A DNA stretch of 53,500 nt from Cristatella mucedo (Eukaryota > Bryozoa > Phylactolaemata > Cristatellidae): NCBI GenBank assembly GCA_009760855.2, contig WPIO01000002.1:4246501-4300000 (forward strand), written 5' to 3'. Each line of letters starts with the position of its first letter. Position 1 is the first letter of the stretch. This document shows, piece after piece, positions 1 to 9,575 of this stretch. Made by a program: the position numbers and the translations under genes. The notes under the pieces are model-generated. The model had not been told where the DNA came from. It did no database searches and saw only the letters and a list, made by a program, of their open reading frames with translations.

Positions 1-515
1 CTCTTTTTACTGGCCATCGTGATCAAAAGCGAAAGATCTCTCTCAACCTTCTCAAATCGAGTGGGCGCTACTTCGCAGGCTGTGGTTAAGTGCAGCAATT
101 TGAGCTGAATTCGCCGAACCAGACACAAATAAACTCTATTTCTGAATTAAACCCTCTTCTGTCCACGACATGGAAGTTGGAGGCTCTTTTGCCTTAGGTG
201 AACAGACAGTTTCACACAGCCAATAGTGTGACCGCCGAAGCAGTCGACTTGTGCTAGATTTATAACTCATCTCGCAAAGGGCAGGTTTACTAAGAAGGCC
301 TGATCAAGGCTAGGCATAGCTCCAAGTGGCTGGATGAGCCCTGACCCAATGATCGTAAATGGGAAGAACTGGAAACTGTGACAACTTTCAAGTTTCTCTT
401 TTCCAGAAATATTAACGAGTTGGTTCCCCTGACAGTGTTGGCTCGGCATTGTGATATTAGGAGAAAACTGCACAGTAATTTTTTTCTATTAAAATAGTTG
501 TAGTAATTGTGAAAG
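1..515. other. Unannotated flank
   Basis: No recognisable gene or repeat was found here. Short open frames on the minus strand are of the size expected by chance and show no domain motifs. Confidence 0.5.
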
Positions 516-519
516 TAAA

Positions 520-1345
520 ACTGAAATAATGATAACAATGAAATTTTCCTATCACCCTAAGAGGATAAATCTCTTTCTAGGCACTTTAAATATTACAAAA
601 ATAGAACCGCGTCAATCGGTTAGTGATGCAATGTACAGTGTCAGTATGCGTAAGCACAGGGGTGGCATAGACGAACTGAGTAATTGCTGTGAGGATAAGG
701 TGGATTTGTAGCTTCCTCTTTAAATTTCATGCAGTCAATATATATCGCGACTTCAGTCGGTAGAAACTTTCCAGATATGGGAGCATCGAACTGAAGGCAC
801 GGTGTTCGAGGGGTTTAAGTGGGGAAAAGGCCTACCTAATCAAACGGAGCCGAACGAGTGGTGTTATGATTCGCAGCCTGAGAGGGAAGTATTTATGAAT
901 GGTAGGCGATCCAAACCCAATTCAATCCAAATCAATGAACCGGCGGCGAAGCCAGCTCGCGCCGGCGAAGCCAGCTCGCGCCGGTGAAGCCACCTCGCGG
1001 CGGCGAAGCCAGCTCGCGGCGGCGAAGCCAGCTCGCGGCGGCGAAGCCACCTCACGCCGGCGAAGTCACCTCGCGCCGGTGAAGCCAGCTCGCGCCAGCG
1101 ATTGGAGCGAATAAAGGAAGGGACCTAAAAGTGAGTGATGGAGCCTTGAACTGGCGATCAGAGGTTACCGGAGAAATGCTTGCTTGGCTCACTGTTAGGG
1201 TTAGGCTTTCCAGCACCTGATAGCAATCGGCTGACACCAAACATTTAGTCATGTTTTGTATCATTATTTAATTTTATGCTGTTGGCCGCCAACCGATTGC
1301 GAATGCGAGCAATACCACCTGCAATGGACTTGAGCTAGTTCAAAG
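520..1345 (-). mobile_element. LINE-A relic, 3' half, carrying an internal minisatellite
   Basis: Read on the minus strand, this follows the 3' part of the LINE-A at 17.7-20.3 kb. The tail (about 540-600) has the CTTTCTAG/GGCACTTTA hairpin remnant. The 3' UTR and C-terminal RT segment follow (about 600-890, including the GAGTGGTRYGAT block). A short block at about 1110-1165 (GGACCTAAAAGTGAGTGA) and an RT block at about 1195-1345 (TTAGGCTTTCCAG, CATTATTTAATTTTA) are also present. The copy is 5'-truncated, has internal deletions and has lost its reading frame. A 19-bp minisatellite at 944-1095 splits two blocks that are adjacent in the 18 kb copy. Homology was judged by eye. Confidence 0.75.
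944..1095. repeat. 19-bp GC-rich minisatellite, 8 units
   Basis: Eight head-to-tail 19-bp units follow the pattern CGGYGAAGCCASCTCGCGS, for example 944-962, 963-981 and 1001-1019. Variants are mostly single substitutions such as CAGCTC/CACCTC and GGCG/GGTG. Because 19 is not a multiple of 3, any translation repeats every 19 residues (57 bp); this is not evidence of a protein. The array sits inside a LINE-A copy and is far more GC-rich than its host element. Confidence 0.95.
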
Positions 1346-1519
1346 GAGAAAATAATGAAAGAACTAGTAAAAGAGTATTTCAAGCTTATTTTGTATGGCG
1401 ACCACAGATAATTTGATCTCTAGCAAAAGTTTTTGCAGCTGTTTGCAAGCAAATTTTGAGCAAAGGTGTAACTTGTGCTCTGTGTCATGCTCAGATAAGC
1501 ACGCAGAATTAAGCAAGCA

Positions 1520-1880
1520 GAATGTATATCCGTCAGTAACTCCACAAAGTCATAAAGACCATGTGAGTGTTACGCAGGAGAGTTTTGTATAGCGCACTCA
1601 CAGCCTAAGCGGCTTTCGGTACGCATTCGGTAGCCAACTGACTTCGTCTCACGCAACAAAGAAAAAGTGGGAAGAATAGCAGAGTTAGGAGAGCAGTTGA
1701 GGTAGTGAGTAGCATAGAAGTAGCAGTTCAGGACCGCTGAAAAAGATGTGCCATAGTCGGCAGTTGGAGAGTAGATATCGTTGCGTAAGAATTGTGGAAG
1801 CGAGTTCCACAGTCTAGGACATAAGAAGAAACTCGGGACCGAGAAAGAATTGACAGTATTTAAAAAATCAGCTAAAAACG
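1520..1880 (-). mobile_element. LINE-B 3' end fragment
   Basis: On the minus strand this encodes the C-terminal LINE-B block, with LWNSLPQFLRND, CYFYATHYLNCSPNSA and a terminal ECAIQNSPA. It is followed by the LINE-B 3' UTR (GACTTTGTGGAGTTACTGACGG and an ATACATT-like end). It closely resembles 36.2-36.6 kb and the end of the 6.15-9.58 kb element. It is a 5'-truncated dead copy. In this family the frame runs close to the 3' end, so the protein remnant stays open through about 100 codons. Confidence 0.85.
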
Positions 1881-1959
1881 CACCCATTTCTCGCAGCATT
1901 TGGTTGGTCATTTGATTTGTTCTAAATTTTCTAAGCGTGCTGAGACTGCGCACGTTACT

Positions 1960-2150
1960 ATTAACCATTATTTTTACATGTTGAGAATAACGTGCGTGTT
2001 ACCTCTAACTGCATTATGCTTGTTGACATTATGTATGCTACAAATTACCATTCGATTAGGTTTTCTTTTGCAACATAGGTACAGCTTAGTAAGAGATTAA
2101 GTTCTCTGAGAGTTAAATACATAAGTATTTTTCTTATTATTAATATCAGA
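1960..2150 (+). mobile_element. LINE-A 3' UTR and tail
   Basis: On the plus strand this has the LINE-A 3' signature: CATTATGCTTGTTGACATT, TTTGCAACATAGGTA and AGAGATTAAGTTCTCTGAG, then a degenerate TTATTATTAAT tail. It is only the last 190 bases or so of an element. Confidence 0.7.
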
Positions 2151-2159
2151 GACTAGTAG

Positions 2160-2620
2160 CATGAACTGAATCATGCATCGATTAGCAAAATAAGCTCTTG
2201 AGAACAAATATAAAGACGAATTCACTTGGGTGAAGATAAACTGTACTGAAGCAAATGTCTCTTTAGCTGAAACTTCAAGGATAAAAGGTCATTATAGAAT
2301 CTTGCTTGATGGAGATTAGAGGTGGCATTCCAGAATTTAGGTACACGCGAAGTGATTTTCTCTCTTACCAAAAATTTTCCAATTAGTGCAAGGAACGGCT
2401 AGACGACTAAATATACTGAGAACCTGGTTGTACGATAGCCCTCAGGAGGAGTACGGATGTCAGATACGTAAGCTACTACGAACGAATAAAATGAAATGTC
2501 AAACTGCCAGCGAGAGGTTCTTTAAGTCAATTTGAGGCTTGTTAGGAAGCCAATGAACCTCAGATAAAAGTGGCGCAGTAATAATAACAATTATAACAAG
2601 TAGTAATAATGCGAAGTTAT
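2160..2620 (-). mobile_element. Old L2/CR1-like LINE relic
   Basis: Minus-strand similarity to C-terminal RT and 3' segments is spread over the region. Examples are GGCATTCCAGAATTTAGGTAC at about 2320, which corresponds to the SELGxPKFWNA-type block, and AAGTCAATTTGAGGCTTGTT with GGAAGCCAATGA at about 2525. It differs from LINE-A and LINE-B and is too decayed for a frame. Confidence 0.45.
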
Positions 2621-3264
2621 TTATCAGTGATTATTACTTTACTATATGTCGTCAATCTTTTAAATTAGTAGTTGTATTAAAGCAGCTGTGTCTCCACTAC
2701 ATTTTTCGAATAAAAACTAGAGCTGGCCGTAGCTATGATGGATTAGTTCGAACTCCTGCAATAGTCTTAGCATTTTGACAGCCAGTGTACAGCCAGTCCT
2801 GTTCTAGTCATTCTTTCTTAAGCACACGCTATCGCACTTGCTTTTTAAATATCTGCAATAAATATAGGCCATTTATGTGATGCAGAACAATTTGCTCAGT
2901 CAACGGGGCATAGCACTTCAGACAGCTGGCTAGCCGGCTTTTGTAGTATTTCACAAGTTAGGGCAGACCAGGCAGAGGATGGAGAAGAAGTGGCGAGGAA
3001 GAAATTTCTCGCAGACAGCATTGATGTCAAACATCTCAAAGTCTCTCCATTCTCCAAAGATGACTCAAATTGCAGACCGGATGAAATGCAAATGCGATCA
3101 GATGTGCAAGAATTTGTACAAGCATGGTTTGGTAGCGAACGATCGCTCACGGCAGAATATCCGCTCTAGTGCACGAAACCTTTTTTTGAGAAGGACAGTA
3201 ATAGTGAGCTAATAACCGGTTGACGGGTTTCCTTTCACAGTACATACGGTACCGAGAAAAAAGA
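2620..3264. other. Unannotated spacer
   Basis: No gene or repeat family was recognised. Short frames at about 2,900-3,210 exist on both strands and lack motifs. Confidence 0.4.
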
Positions 3265-3267
3265 CGC

Positions 3268-3484
3268 AATTTCTGGCGCAATGCTAATGATTTTTAAATC
3301 ATTTTTTATTTTTTTATCACTTCCATATATATATTTATATATATACATATATTTCTGGCACAATGCTAATAATTTTTTGATCATTTTTATTTTTTATCAC
3401 TTCCATATAGATATATATCTATCTATATGGAAGTGATAAAAATAAAAAATGACTAACAAATCATTAGCATTGTGCCAGAAATAT
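3268..3484. repeat. AT-rich direct plus inverted repeat (foldback)
   Basis: A segment of about 58 bp beginning TTTCTGGCRCAATGCTAAT and ending ATCACTTCCATATA occurs twice directly (about 3270-3330 and 3352-3408). It then occurs once inverted (about 3424-3483). The second and inverted copies are separated only by about 15 bases of ATATCTATCT, so they can form a long cruciform. TA dinucleotides flank the block. It could be a small foldback element or MITE, or a local inverted duplication. Confidence 0.85.
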
Positions 3485-3656
3485 ATATATATATATATAT
3501 GCAAAAAAATATATATAATATGTATATATAAAATATAATTAAATATAATATATATAATATATATATATAATATAATATAATATATAACTATGTATATATA
3601 ATATATATATATATATATGCAAATGAATTATATATATATATATATATAATTCATTT
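3480..3656. repeat. (TA)n low-complexity tract with a short palindrome
   Basis: Long imperfect (TA)n runs fill this stretch. At 3618-3661 an inverted repeat, ATGCAAATGAATTATATA facing TATAATTCATTTGCAT, spans the boundary with the neighbouring SINE-1 tail and forms a hairpin with an AT loop. Confidence 0.85.
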
Positions 3657-3783
3657 GCATAGCGCCCCATGAGAACTTAATCTCTATTCGGACGCTTCAC
3701 ATCTGCCTTGGGGCTCGAGCCCGTGACCTTAGACAGACATCGGTCGGGGTGAGCACCTTTACCACTGGACCAAACCAGCTTGG
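3645..3783 (-). mobile_element. SINE-1 copy (tRNA-derived, LINE-A-like tail)
   Basis: The minus strand begins with a tRNA-like head. It has an A-box-like TTGGTCCAGTGGTAAAGG near 3770 and a B-box-like GGCTCGAGCCC near 3715. It ends with GTGAAGCGTCCGAATAGAGA and TTAAGTTCTCATGGGGCGCT, the same stem-loop tail as LINE-A. The 3' end runs into ATGCAAATGAATTATATA. SINEs of this kind are transcribed by RNA polymerase III and mobilised by a LINE enzyme; that this one is active is not shown. Confidence 0.85.
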
Positions 3784-4356
3784 CAATAAATAATGGTCAA
3801 TCAAGTTGACGCGGTGAAAACCCGTCCGGCTCCTAGTTAGCAAATCAGTTTTTTATTTCGACGTAAATTTAGAATGTCACCGACGCTATGTCACCCGCTC
3901 TTGTTTAAGGATCGGTCGACGCGAGCCTCCGTCGTAGCGTCGTCGCTCCTCCTTCCGCCCGCTCAGGTGGGGGGGGGGCGGCGGCGGCAGACCAACTACA
4001 GACTCGTGTGCGTTATGATAAACTCCCGGGTACTGCAGGCATGTCGCGAGCATCGGCGAATCAACTTCAAAAAGATAAGCAAAAGGAAGAAACTCCTCAA
4101 GCGAAGCGAGTCTTACCGGTGACGCTCAAGCCGTTTCGCGAAGCAGAGCGCAGAGCCGCTAAGCAGCGCGCGCCAGTCTCGGTGCGCTCGCAGCCCGAGC
4201 GGCGGCCATCACCGAAGGTTTCCGCGTCGAGCTGAGGGAAGAGTGGGCCCTAAGCGTTAACTCGTTTTTATTTAAAGAGAAAAATAAGAAGAGAGCACGC
4301 GAGCGCAGAGCGCGCCAGCAGTCTCTGCCGGCCTCCGACTGCTCGACGTCCTCGCT

Positions 4357-4359
<3 letters not shown>

Positions 4360-4430
<71 letters not shown>
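4360..4430. repeat. (GGC)n trinucleotide repeat, about 23 pure units
   Basis: An uninterrupted CGG/GGC run of 71 bases lies within the CpG-rich segment, about 90 bases upstream of an ATGGCGGCC start. Depending on frame and strand it could encode poly-Gly, poly-Ala, poly-Arg or poly-Pro. Position and purity suggest a 5' UTR or first-exon repeat rather than a known protein domain. Confidence 0.95.
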
Positions 4431-4432
<2 letters not shown>

Positions 4433-4522
4433 GCAGCTTTTGGCATGCGGCTGGCCCGAAGATTGGCCGCCGCACGTCAAATGCATGCGCTGCTCAGCTC
4501 CTAGCGGACAGCGCGCTCAAAC

Positions 4523-4702
4523 ATGGCGGCCGTCGAGGCCGCAGTAGGAGCGCGCTGGCACTCTTGCGCCTTTTTCGCGGCGCCCCGTGCGGTGGCGGCC
4601 TGCACCGTCCCGCCGCCCCCTCTCTTTCTCTTTGCTCGCGGGAAACTGACGGGCCCAAGCGCGCCGTCGCCGATGTACGTCGTGCCGGTGCTCGCCTGCT
4701 AG
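4523..4702 (+). CDS. Candidate 59-codon ORF in the CpG-rich segment
   Basis: A plus-strand ATG in the context AAACATGGCGGCC, close to a Kozak start and also to a YY1-type ATGGCGGC element, opens a 59-residue frame. It begins MAAVEAAVGARWHS and ends SPMYVVPVLAC before TAG. It is rich in Ala, Pro and Val and contains a proline run (VPPPPLF). I do not recognise a family. It could be a genuine micro-protein, an upstream ORF, the start of a first coding exon or chance; GC-rich DNA gives long open frames easily. An 89-codon frame runs antisense over the same bases. Confidence 0.25.
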   Translation: MAAVEAAVGARWHSCAFFAAPRAVAACTVPPPPLFLFARGKLTGPSAPSPMYVVPVLAC

Positions 4703-6213
4703 CTGCTGCCGACGCACCTCTGCTTGAAGAAAGTTAAGACTAGCGCCATTTAGCGATAGTAAAACTTGCCACGGTCGTTTAAGCAACAGAAAAGGAAAAC
4801 AAAAACGACCGTCAAAGTTGGCGCGACTCGCTCATTCAGCGACGTGGATCATAAGAGCGACTGCCGACGAAGAATGACGTGGCATATCGACGAATGCGTC
4901 TTTTGTTTCTCGCGCTGGGATACGCCCGATCATGTTGAGCTGGCTTAAACCTTGGCCGACGGTTCAGCTAAGGTTTGTTTTTATCGCAATGGAATTCGCG
5001 AAAAGGTCACAACTCGCGAGAGCGGCACCTACTACAGCTTACATCCGGCCGAAGGGCGGCATTTATCCTGAGCGCGAGCGCGCGCACAATGCCCGCCACA
5101 ACGAAGCGGTTGGTGCGGCGCGAAAAACGGCCACCACTCGGCGTTTGCGGGCGTCGATCGAGTCGCGAACGAGTCTTATACTCATCTCTGGCTGCCCACA
5201 AACGCTCGCGGCGATCGACGCGACCGTCTGCCGCCTGGCCGCTGCCTCACGTCAGTCGGACTACGAGGCCTGCGGAATCGCACGGTCAAAAGTACGCGCG
5301 GCACTGGCTGGGCACTCATGGCAGCCCGTCGGCTAGCGAGCCGCTCGCGCCAGAGACCGCCGCCGTAGCGTGAGCGAGCGCGTCTCCCCAGGATGCTTCT
5401 CGATAGTAGCTTAGGCACGACTACAACCGGGATCGCGCCTGATCGTGGCGTGCTCTCACTTTCCCGGGCTTAATCAGATCGCCGGAGCAACTAGCTGAAA
5501 CGGATCGGCGCAGCAATGGCCTTGGGTGAGCCAGCGGTAGAACTTTTCTACCCTCGCGGTCGGCGTCCTTGAGCCGTAGACGTGTGATGGACGTGTCGCG
5601 AGAGCGCTAGCCCTCAATCGGCCCTAGCTCGGCGTTGGTATGTCGCCACAGGCGAGTAGCGCGTAGATCGATTGGCTCACAGTTCAGCGCGACCGAATAG
5701 CACCACAAATTGACCTTTGCATCCAGACGCGAAAACGCGAACTCAAAGCTGAGCTTAACTTTGAGCTGAGCAACGTCCCAGCACCGCAACACGGATGCCC
5801 CATGCCTTTCGGCTGAATGCTGCTCTCGAAAGTTTTTGTCAGTTGGAGCCGCGCACTGGCGGCTCGAAAAAGTGCTTGGAAAACGTCTGGCTTCTCGTTG
5901 ATAAAATTCCCCGCTGCGAGCCTTCCTTTCGCTGACGTCACTAGCGTACCTGCGACGCTTTAAGTCCACCTGGGACACTACGAGCGTAGCTGCGAAGACG
6001 GCGTCAGATGACGCAGGATGCTTCAAGCTTATTCGCTGCTCACTTTCGCGTTCGTTAGACTATCTCGAGAATTTCGTGCAGCACTTACCTCGCAGCACAC
6101 ATTCCTCCCCGCGCTAGAGAGCGCCTCGGGCGACTCCTAGCGTGGTGTGGACCTATACTCGATTGTCCGTAATACCTTCCGGTATTCCGGTGCTATCTTC
6201 ACTGTGACTATTT

Positions 6214-6699
6214 ATGAGCTGTCCTCGGATATGCTACAATAAACAGGACCTGCTTAGCATAAGGTGCGATGTCGCCATTAGTCGATACCTACCGGCGGGC
6301 TTTCTCCGGCGGGTCAGTGAGAACCTTCCGGCATCCTGCGTTCGCTCTATCAAATGCTCGGCTATCAAAATTACGACCCATAAGTTTAAAGCGCTGAATA
6401 GTACTTGTTGCGGTTATAGCCCACCCACCGTAGCCCAGCACGTCGTGAAATGTCGTCCGACGGCCGTTACTAAGGTCCAACTCAAATTCAAAGGGCCAGC
6501 GTCCGCCGGGCCGGACGCAAACGGAAGAGAATACAAGCCACTTCATCGCCGTCGCCCAGTTGCTGGACAGCCTTTTAAATTCCGCCTACTAAATGTCCGC
6601 TCGCTAAAAACCAAGGGGTTAATTATCCGCGATCAGGTGGTCCAGGAGAAGCTAGATGCATTTCTGCTTACCGAAACTTGGATGACGCCTTGTACGTAG
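6214..6699 (+). pseudogene. LINE-B ORF, N-terminal and endonuclease start
   Basis: The 161-codon open piece begins MSCPRICYNKQDLLSIRC. A segment beginning YNKQDLLSIR near the N terminus is typical of CR1/L2-like ORF2 proteins, before the apurinic-like endonuclease. Near the C terminus NVRSLKTKGLIIRDQV and AFLLTETWM are the first endonuclease motifs; the Glu of TETW is the usual metal-binding residue. It ends at a stop just after TWM, where the intact family would continue. Pieces of the rest follow at 6808-7149, 7363-7734 and 7843-8490 in shifted frames. Confidence 0.8.
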
Positions 6700-7842
6700 C
6701 TGTATTTCTGAGACCGCTCCACCCGGGTTCCCATTCTATCAGTCCATGCGTTCTGACAAGGTTGGCCGCGGATTGCAATTGTTGTTCGCGAGTCATTTGG
6801 CTATAAAATGTGCAGTTTTTTGCATGGGCCATCGTTTGAATCGGTTGCAATCAGGTCTTCGTCAAAGACCATGCCTCTCACTGTTGCGATATACCAGCCT
6901 CCTTCTGGCTGTCTAAACTTGTTTATAGAAGAGTTTTCAGAGTTCCTCGCTAAAATTTTTGTGTGTGACAGGCCGTTACTGATTGCAGGAGACTTCAATA
7001 TTCACGTTGACCACCCTAGCAACAGCCAGTTCTGCTCATTTCTTGACTGTGTGGAGACTTTTGGTTTGGTCCAACACGTCAATCATACCACCCACATCGG
7101 TGGCCATATTCTAGATCTCGTGATCACCAAGGATGTCCTCCCCACTTAGACTTTACGGTGTGCCCACTAACCCTCTCGGATCATTGCTCGGTCTCGTTTA
7201 CTGTTACTGCTCATTTGTACGTACATGTTAATGTCGAGCTTGTCAAACGACGTAACTTACAAGGCATCGACACAGACAAGTTTTTATAAATCTGTTTGAG
7301 ATGCAAGTCTTCTTGATCTACATTCAGACCCGACCGGCAGCCTCGATACCCTCACTGATGCGATGAACATGACACTCAGGAGTGCTCTCGACAAACATGC
7401 TCCCGTTCATTCTATCTGTGTTCAAAGTCGTGGAGATTCCTTTCAGTTTACAAAAATACTCCTAAAAGTGCACCGGGTTAAGCGCAGGCTTGAACCTCGT
7501 TTCAATAAATCGGGGTCTGATGCATATCTATTCAGTTTCAAAGACTTCCTTCGAGTTTACACCCGAAAGCTTAAAAAAACCAGGACTTCTTTTTTCTTTC
7601 AAAAGCTAAATTCCTGCCAGTCGGACACTAAACAGATTTATAGGACAGTAAACCATCTACTGGCCAATGCTGTGAGGTCTAACTCCCCAGATATTAAGGG
7701 CCCAGCCGAAAAGTTTTCAGCCTTCTTAACTTAAAAAAGTTTGTACATTCGTGCCTCCATTAAGCCCCCTCCGACTAAAGCAATCGCGGTTCCACAACCT
7801 GTGACCTTCCTTTAAAGGTTCTCCGATGTTTCTGCATGCGAT

Positions 7843-8490
7843 GTGGCTACCTTAATAACATCTAGCAAAAAGAGCTCGTCTCCTGAAGACCATATACCCT
7901 CATCTCTGTGGTCTTCACTAGCAGACCAACTTAGCCCTGCCATAACCAAGATTTTTAATGCTTCTTTGGGAATAGGGGTCGTCCCCAAGTCCTTTAAATC
8001 GGCAATCGTTAGACCCATACTGAAAAAGCATGGATTAGACACAGAGGTACTTGCAAACTATCGCCCAGTTTCCCTTCTTCTTTTCTTATCAAAGATTCTT
8101 GAGCAAATTGTTGCTAAGCAGCTGGTTGAACATATTGAAAATAATGGAACTTCAGAAACATTTCAATCAGGGTTCAAGAGGCAGCACTCCACTGAAGCTG
8201 CTCTCCTCCATGTGAACACTGGTTACGATGCGGCAACGACGACGGGAATGTCACTGCCCAGTCTGCTGTATTCGAAACTATTGATCATGAGGTTCTGCTT
8301 GAACGAACAAAGATTGGTCTGGCAGACGAAGTACTGGCGTGGTTTAAATTGTACATGTCTGATCGTGTTCAATCCGTGTCGTGTTGAGGTCAGGTCTCAC
8401 ACACGACAAGGGTCACATGTGGAGTCCCTCAAGGGTCTGTACTCGGTCTCTTGCTGTTCTCCATTTATACACAACCTCTGGGAAAAGTGA
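7843..8490 (+). pseudogene. LINE-B reverse transcriptase fragment (fingers/palm start)
   Basis: The 215-codon piece opens with SSPEDHIPSSLWSSLADQL and runs through SFKSAIVRPILKKHGLDTE, ANYRPVSLLLFLSKILEQIV and FKRQHSTEAALLHVNT, the standard order of RT motifs in Jockey-superfamily LINEs. The expected motif A (LDLSAAFDTIDH type) is lost to a frameshift after about residue 125. The rest of the open frame is out of register with the family. Confidence 0.85.
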
Positions 8491-9188
8491 CTAAGGCCCA
8501 TGGAATAGGATATCACTTTTAATGCAGACGATACTCAGTTGTATTTGTCATTCAAATCGCCTAAATCGGCTGCAGCAGCTGAGAAACTGAATGCTTGCCT
8601 TGCCGATATTCGATTCCGGATAATGGAAAACTTCCTAAAATTAAAAGATGATAAAACCTAACAGCTGCTCATAGTACACCCTAAGCGTGTGGCTGGATTA
8701 AAAGGCTTTGCACTTCTAATGGGTGGTGCTATCGTGCGACCATCACCACGGGCTCGAAATTTAGATGTTGTTTTCGACAGCTGCCTCAATTTTAAAAGCT
8801 TCATTCAGAAGACTGCTGCTACAGCTAGACATCACGAACGATCCCTATCAAAGATCAGGAGCCGTCTCCCACAGTGGCTTGTAAAAGTATTAACTAGCTC
8901 CTTAGGTCTGTCTCGCCTGATTATTGTGATTCCCTTTTGGCTTGGCTGCCAAAGAAAGCTATTCGGCCATTGCAGGGGACTATGCACAGGGCTTCAAGGC
9001 TAGTCTTCAAGTTCTAGCGGTTTGAGCACGTGTCTCCTTTGCTAAAAGAGCTAGGATGGATGCCGGTTGAGCAACGGATGCAGAGCAAAGTTCTTAAGCT
9101 GACGCACAAGGCCCTCCACGGCTTGGCTCCTTAGTACCTAGCTGAACTGCTGTATCAGTTTCAGCCTGTTCGCGCCCTCAGGTCCTGT

Positions 9189-9488
9189 GTGGACAATAAA
9201 TTAGCTGTTCCATTCCTCCACTTAAAGACCATTGGCAACAGAAGCATTAGCTCTGTAGGTCATAGACTGTGGAACTCGCTTCCACATTTCTTACGAAACG
9301 ATTACTACTCTCTTACTGCCGGCTATGGCTCATCCTTTTCAGTGGTCCTGAGCTGCTACTTCCATGCTACTCACTACCTCAACTGCTCTCCTGACTTTTC
9401 TATGCTTCCCACTTTCTCTTTGTTGTATGAGACAAACAACGAAATCTGTTTGCTACCGAATGCGTACCAAAAACCGCTTAGGCTGTGA
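9189..9488 (+). pseudogene. LINE-B C-terminal domain fragment
   Basis: The piece contains FLHLKTIGNRSISSVGHRLW, NSLPHFLRND and CYFHATHYLNCSPDFSMLP. The same block is repeated at 1.5-1.9, 21.9-22.2 and 36.2-36.6 kb, which defines the family. It lacks independent function and is the RT C-terminal extension. Confidence 0.85.
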
Positions 9489-9575
9489 GTGCACTATACA
9501 AAACTCTCCTGCGTAACATTCACATGGTCTTGATGACTTTGTGGAGTTACAGACGGAGATAAATTACATTATATT

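Larger units (their letters stand above)
3860..6150. promoter_or_regulatory. CpG-island-like GC-rich segment
   Basis: CpG dinucleotides are dense here compared with the AT-rich block to the left and with most of the window, as in runs such as GCGAGCGCGCGCACAATGCC. This suggests an unmethylated promoter region of a host gene. Open frames exist on both strands because GC-rich DNA has few stops; none carries a recognised domain. No TATA box or splice structure could be assigned. Confidence 0.5.
6150..9575 (+). mobile_element. LINE-B, nearly full length, degenerate
   Basis: This is a CR1/L2/Rex1-type non-LTR retrotransposon of about 3.4 kb. The coding remnant starts at an ATG at 6214. The endonuclease region shows NVRSLKTKG and LLTETWM (about 6590-6690), then AGDFNIHVDHPSN (about 6985) and HILDLVITKD (about 7110). 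The RT region shows VRPILKKHGL, LANYRPVSLL and FQSGFKRQHSTEAALL (about 8010-8200), a disrupted YADD motif near 8520, and NFLKLKDDKT. The C-terminal block is VDNKLAVPFL to LLPNAYQKPLRL (about 9190-9488). The 3' UTR ends near GAGATAAATTACATTATATT. The frame is broken many times, including stops at about 6699, 7147, 7734 and 8488. It is a dead element, but it retains both ends, so it serves as the local reference for the other LINE-B pieces. Confidence 0.9.

Noticed and set aside
944-1095. Minisatellite as a CRISPR array or coding repeat
   Set aside because: The units are contiguous without spacers, and the translation periodicity follows from 3 x 19 bp.
1190-1206. TTAGGG telomere-like repeat
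   Set aside because: Only about two units, inside a LINE-A remnant.
3700-3783. Intact tRNA genes at B-box matches (3.7, 11.3, 22.8, 25.9, 49.8, 51.6 and 52.8 kb)
   Set aside because: None folds into a complete cloverleaf by eye, and each is followed by a SINE body or tail, so they are SINE heads.
4008-5420. Many long frames in the CpG-rich segment
   Set aside because: GC-rich DNA has few stop codons. The frames are low-complexity (poly-Pro, poly-Ala and poly-Arg from the GGC tract) and occur on both strands.
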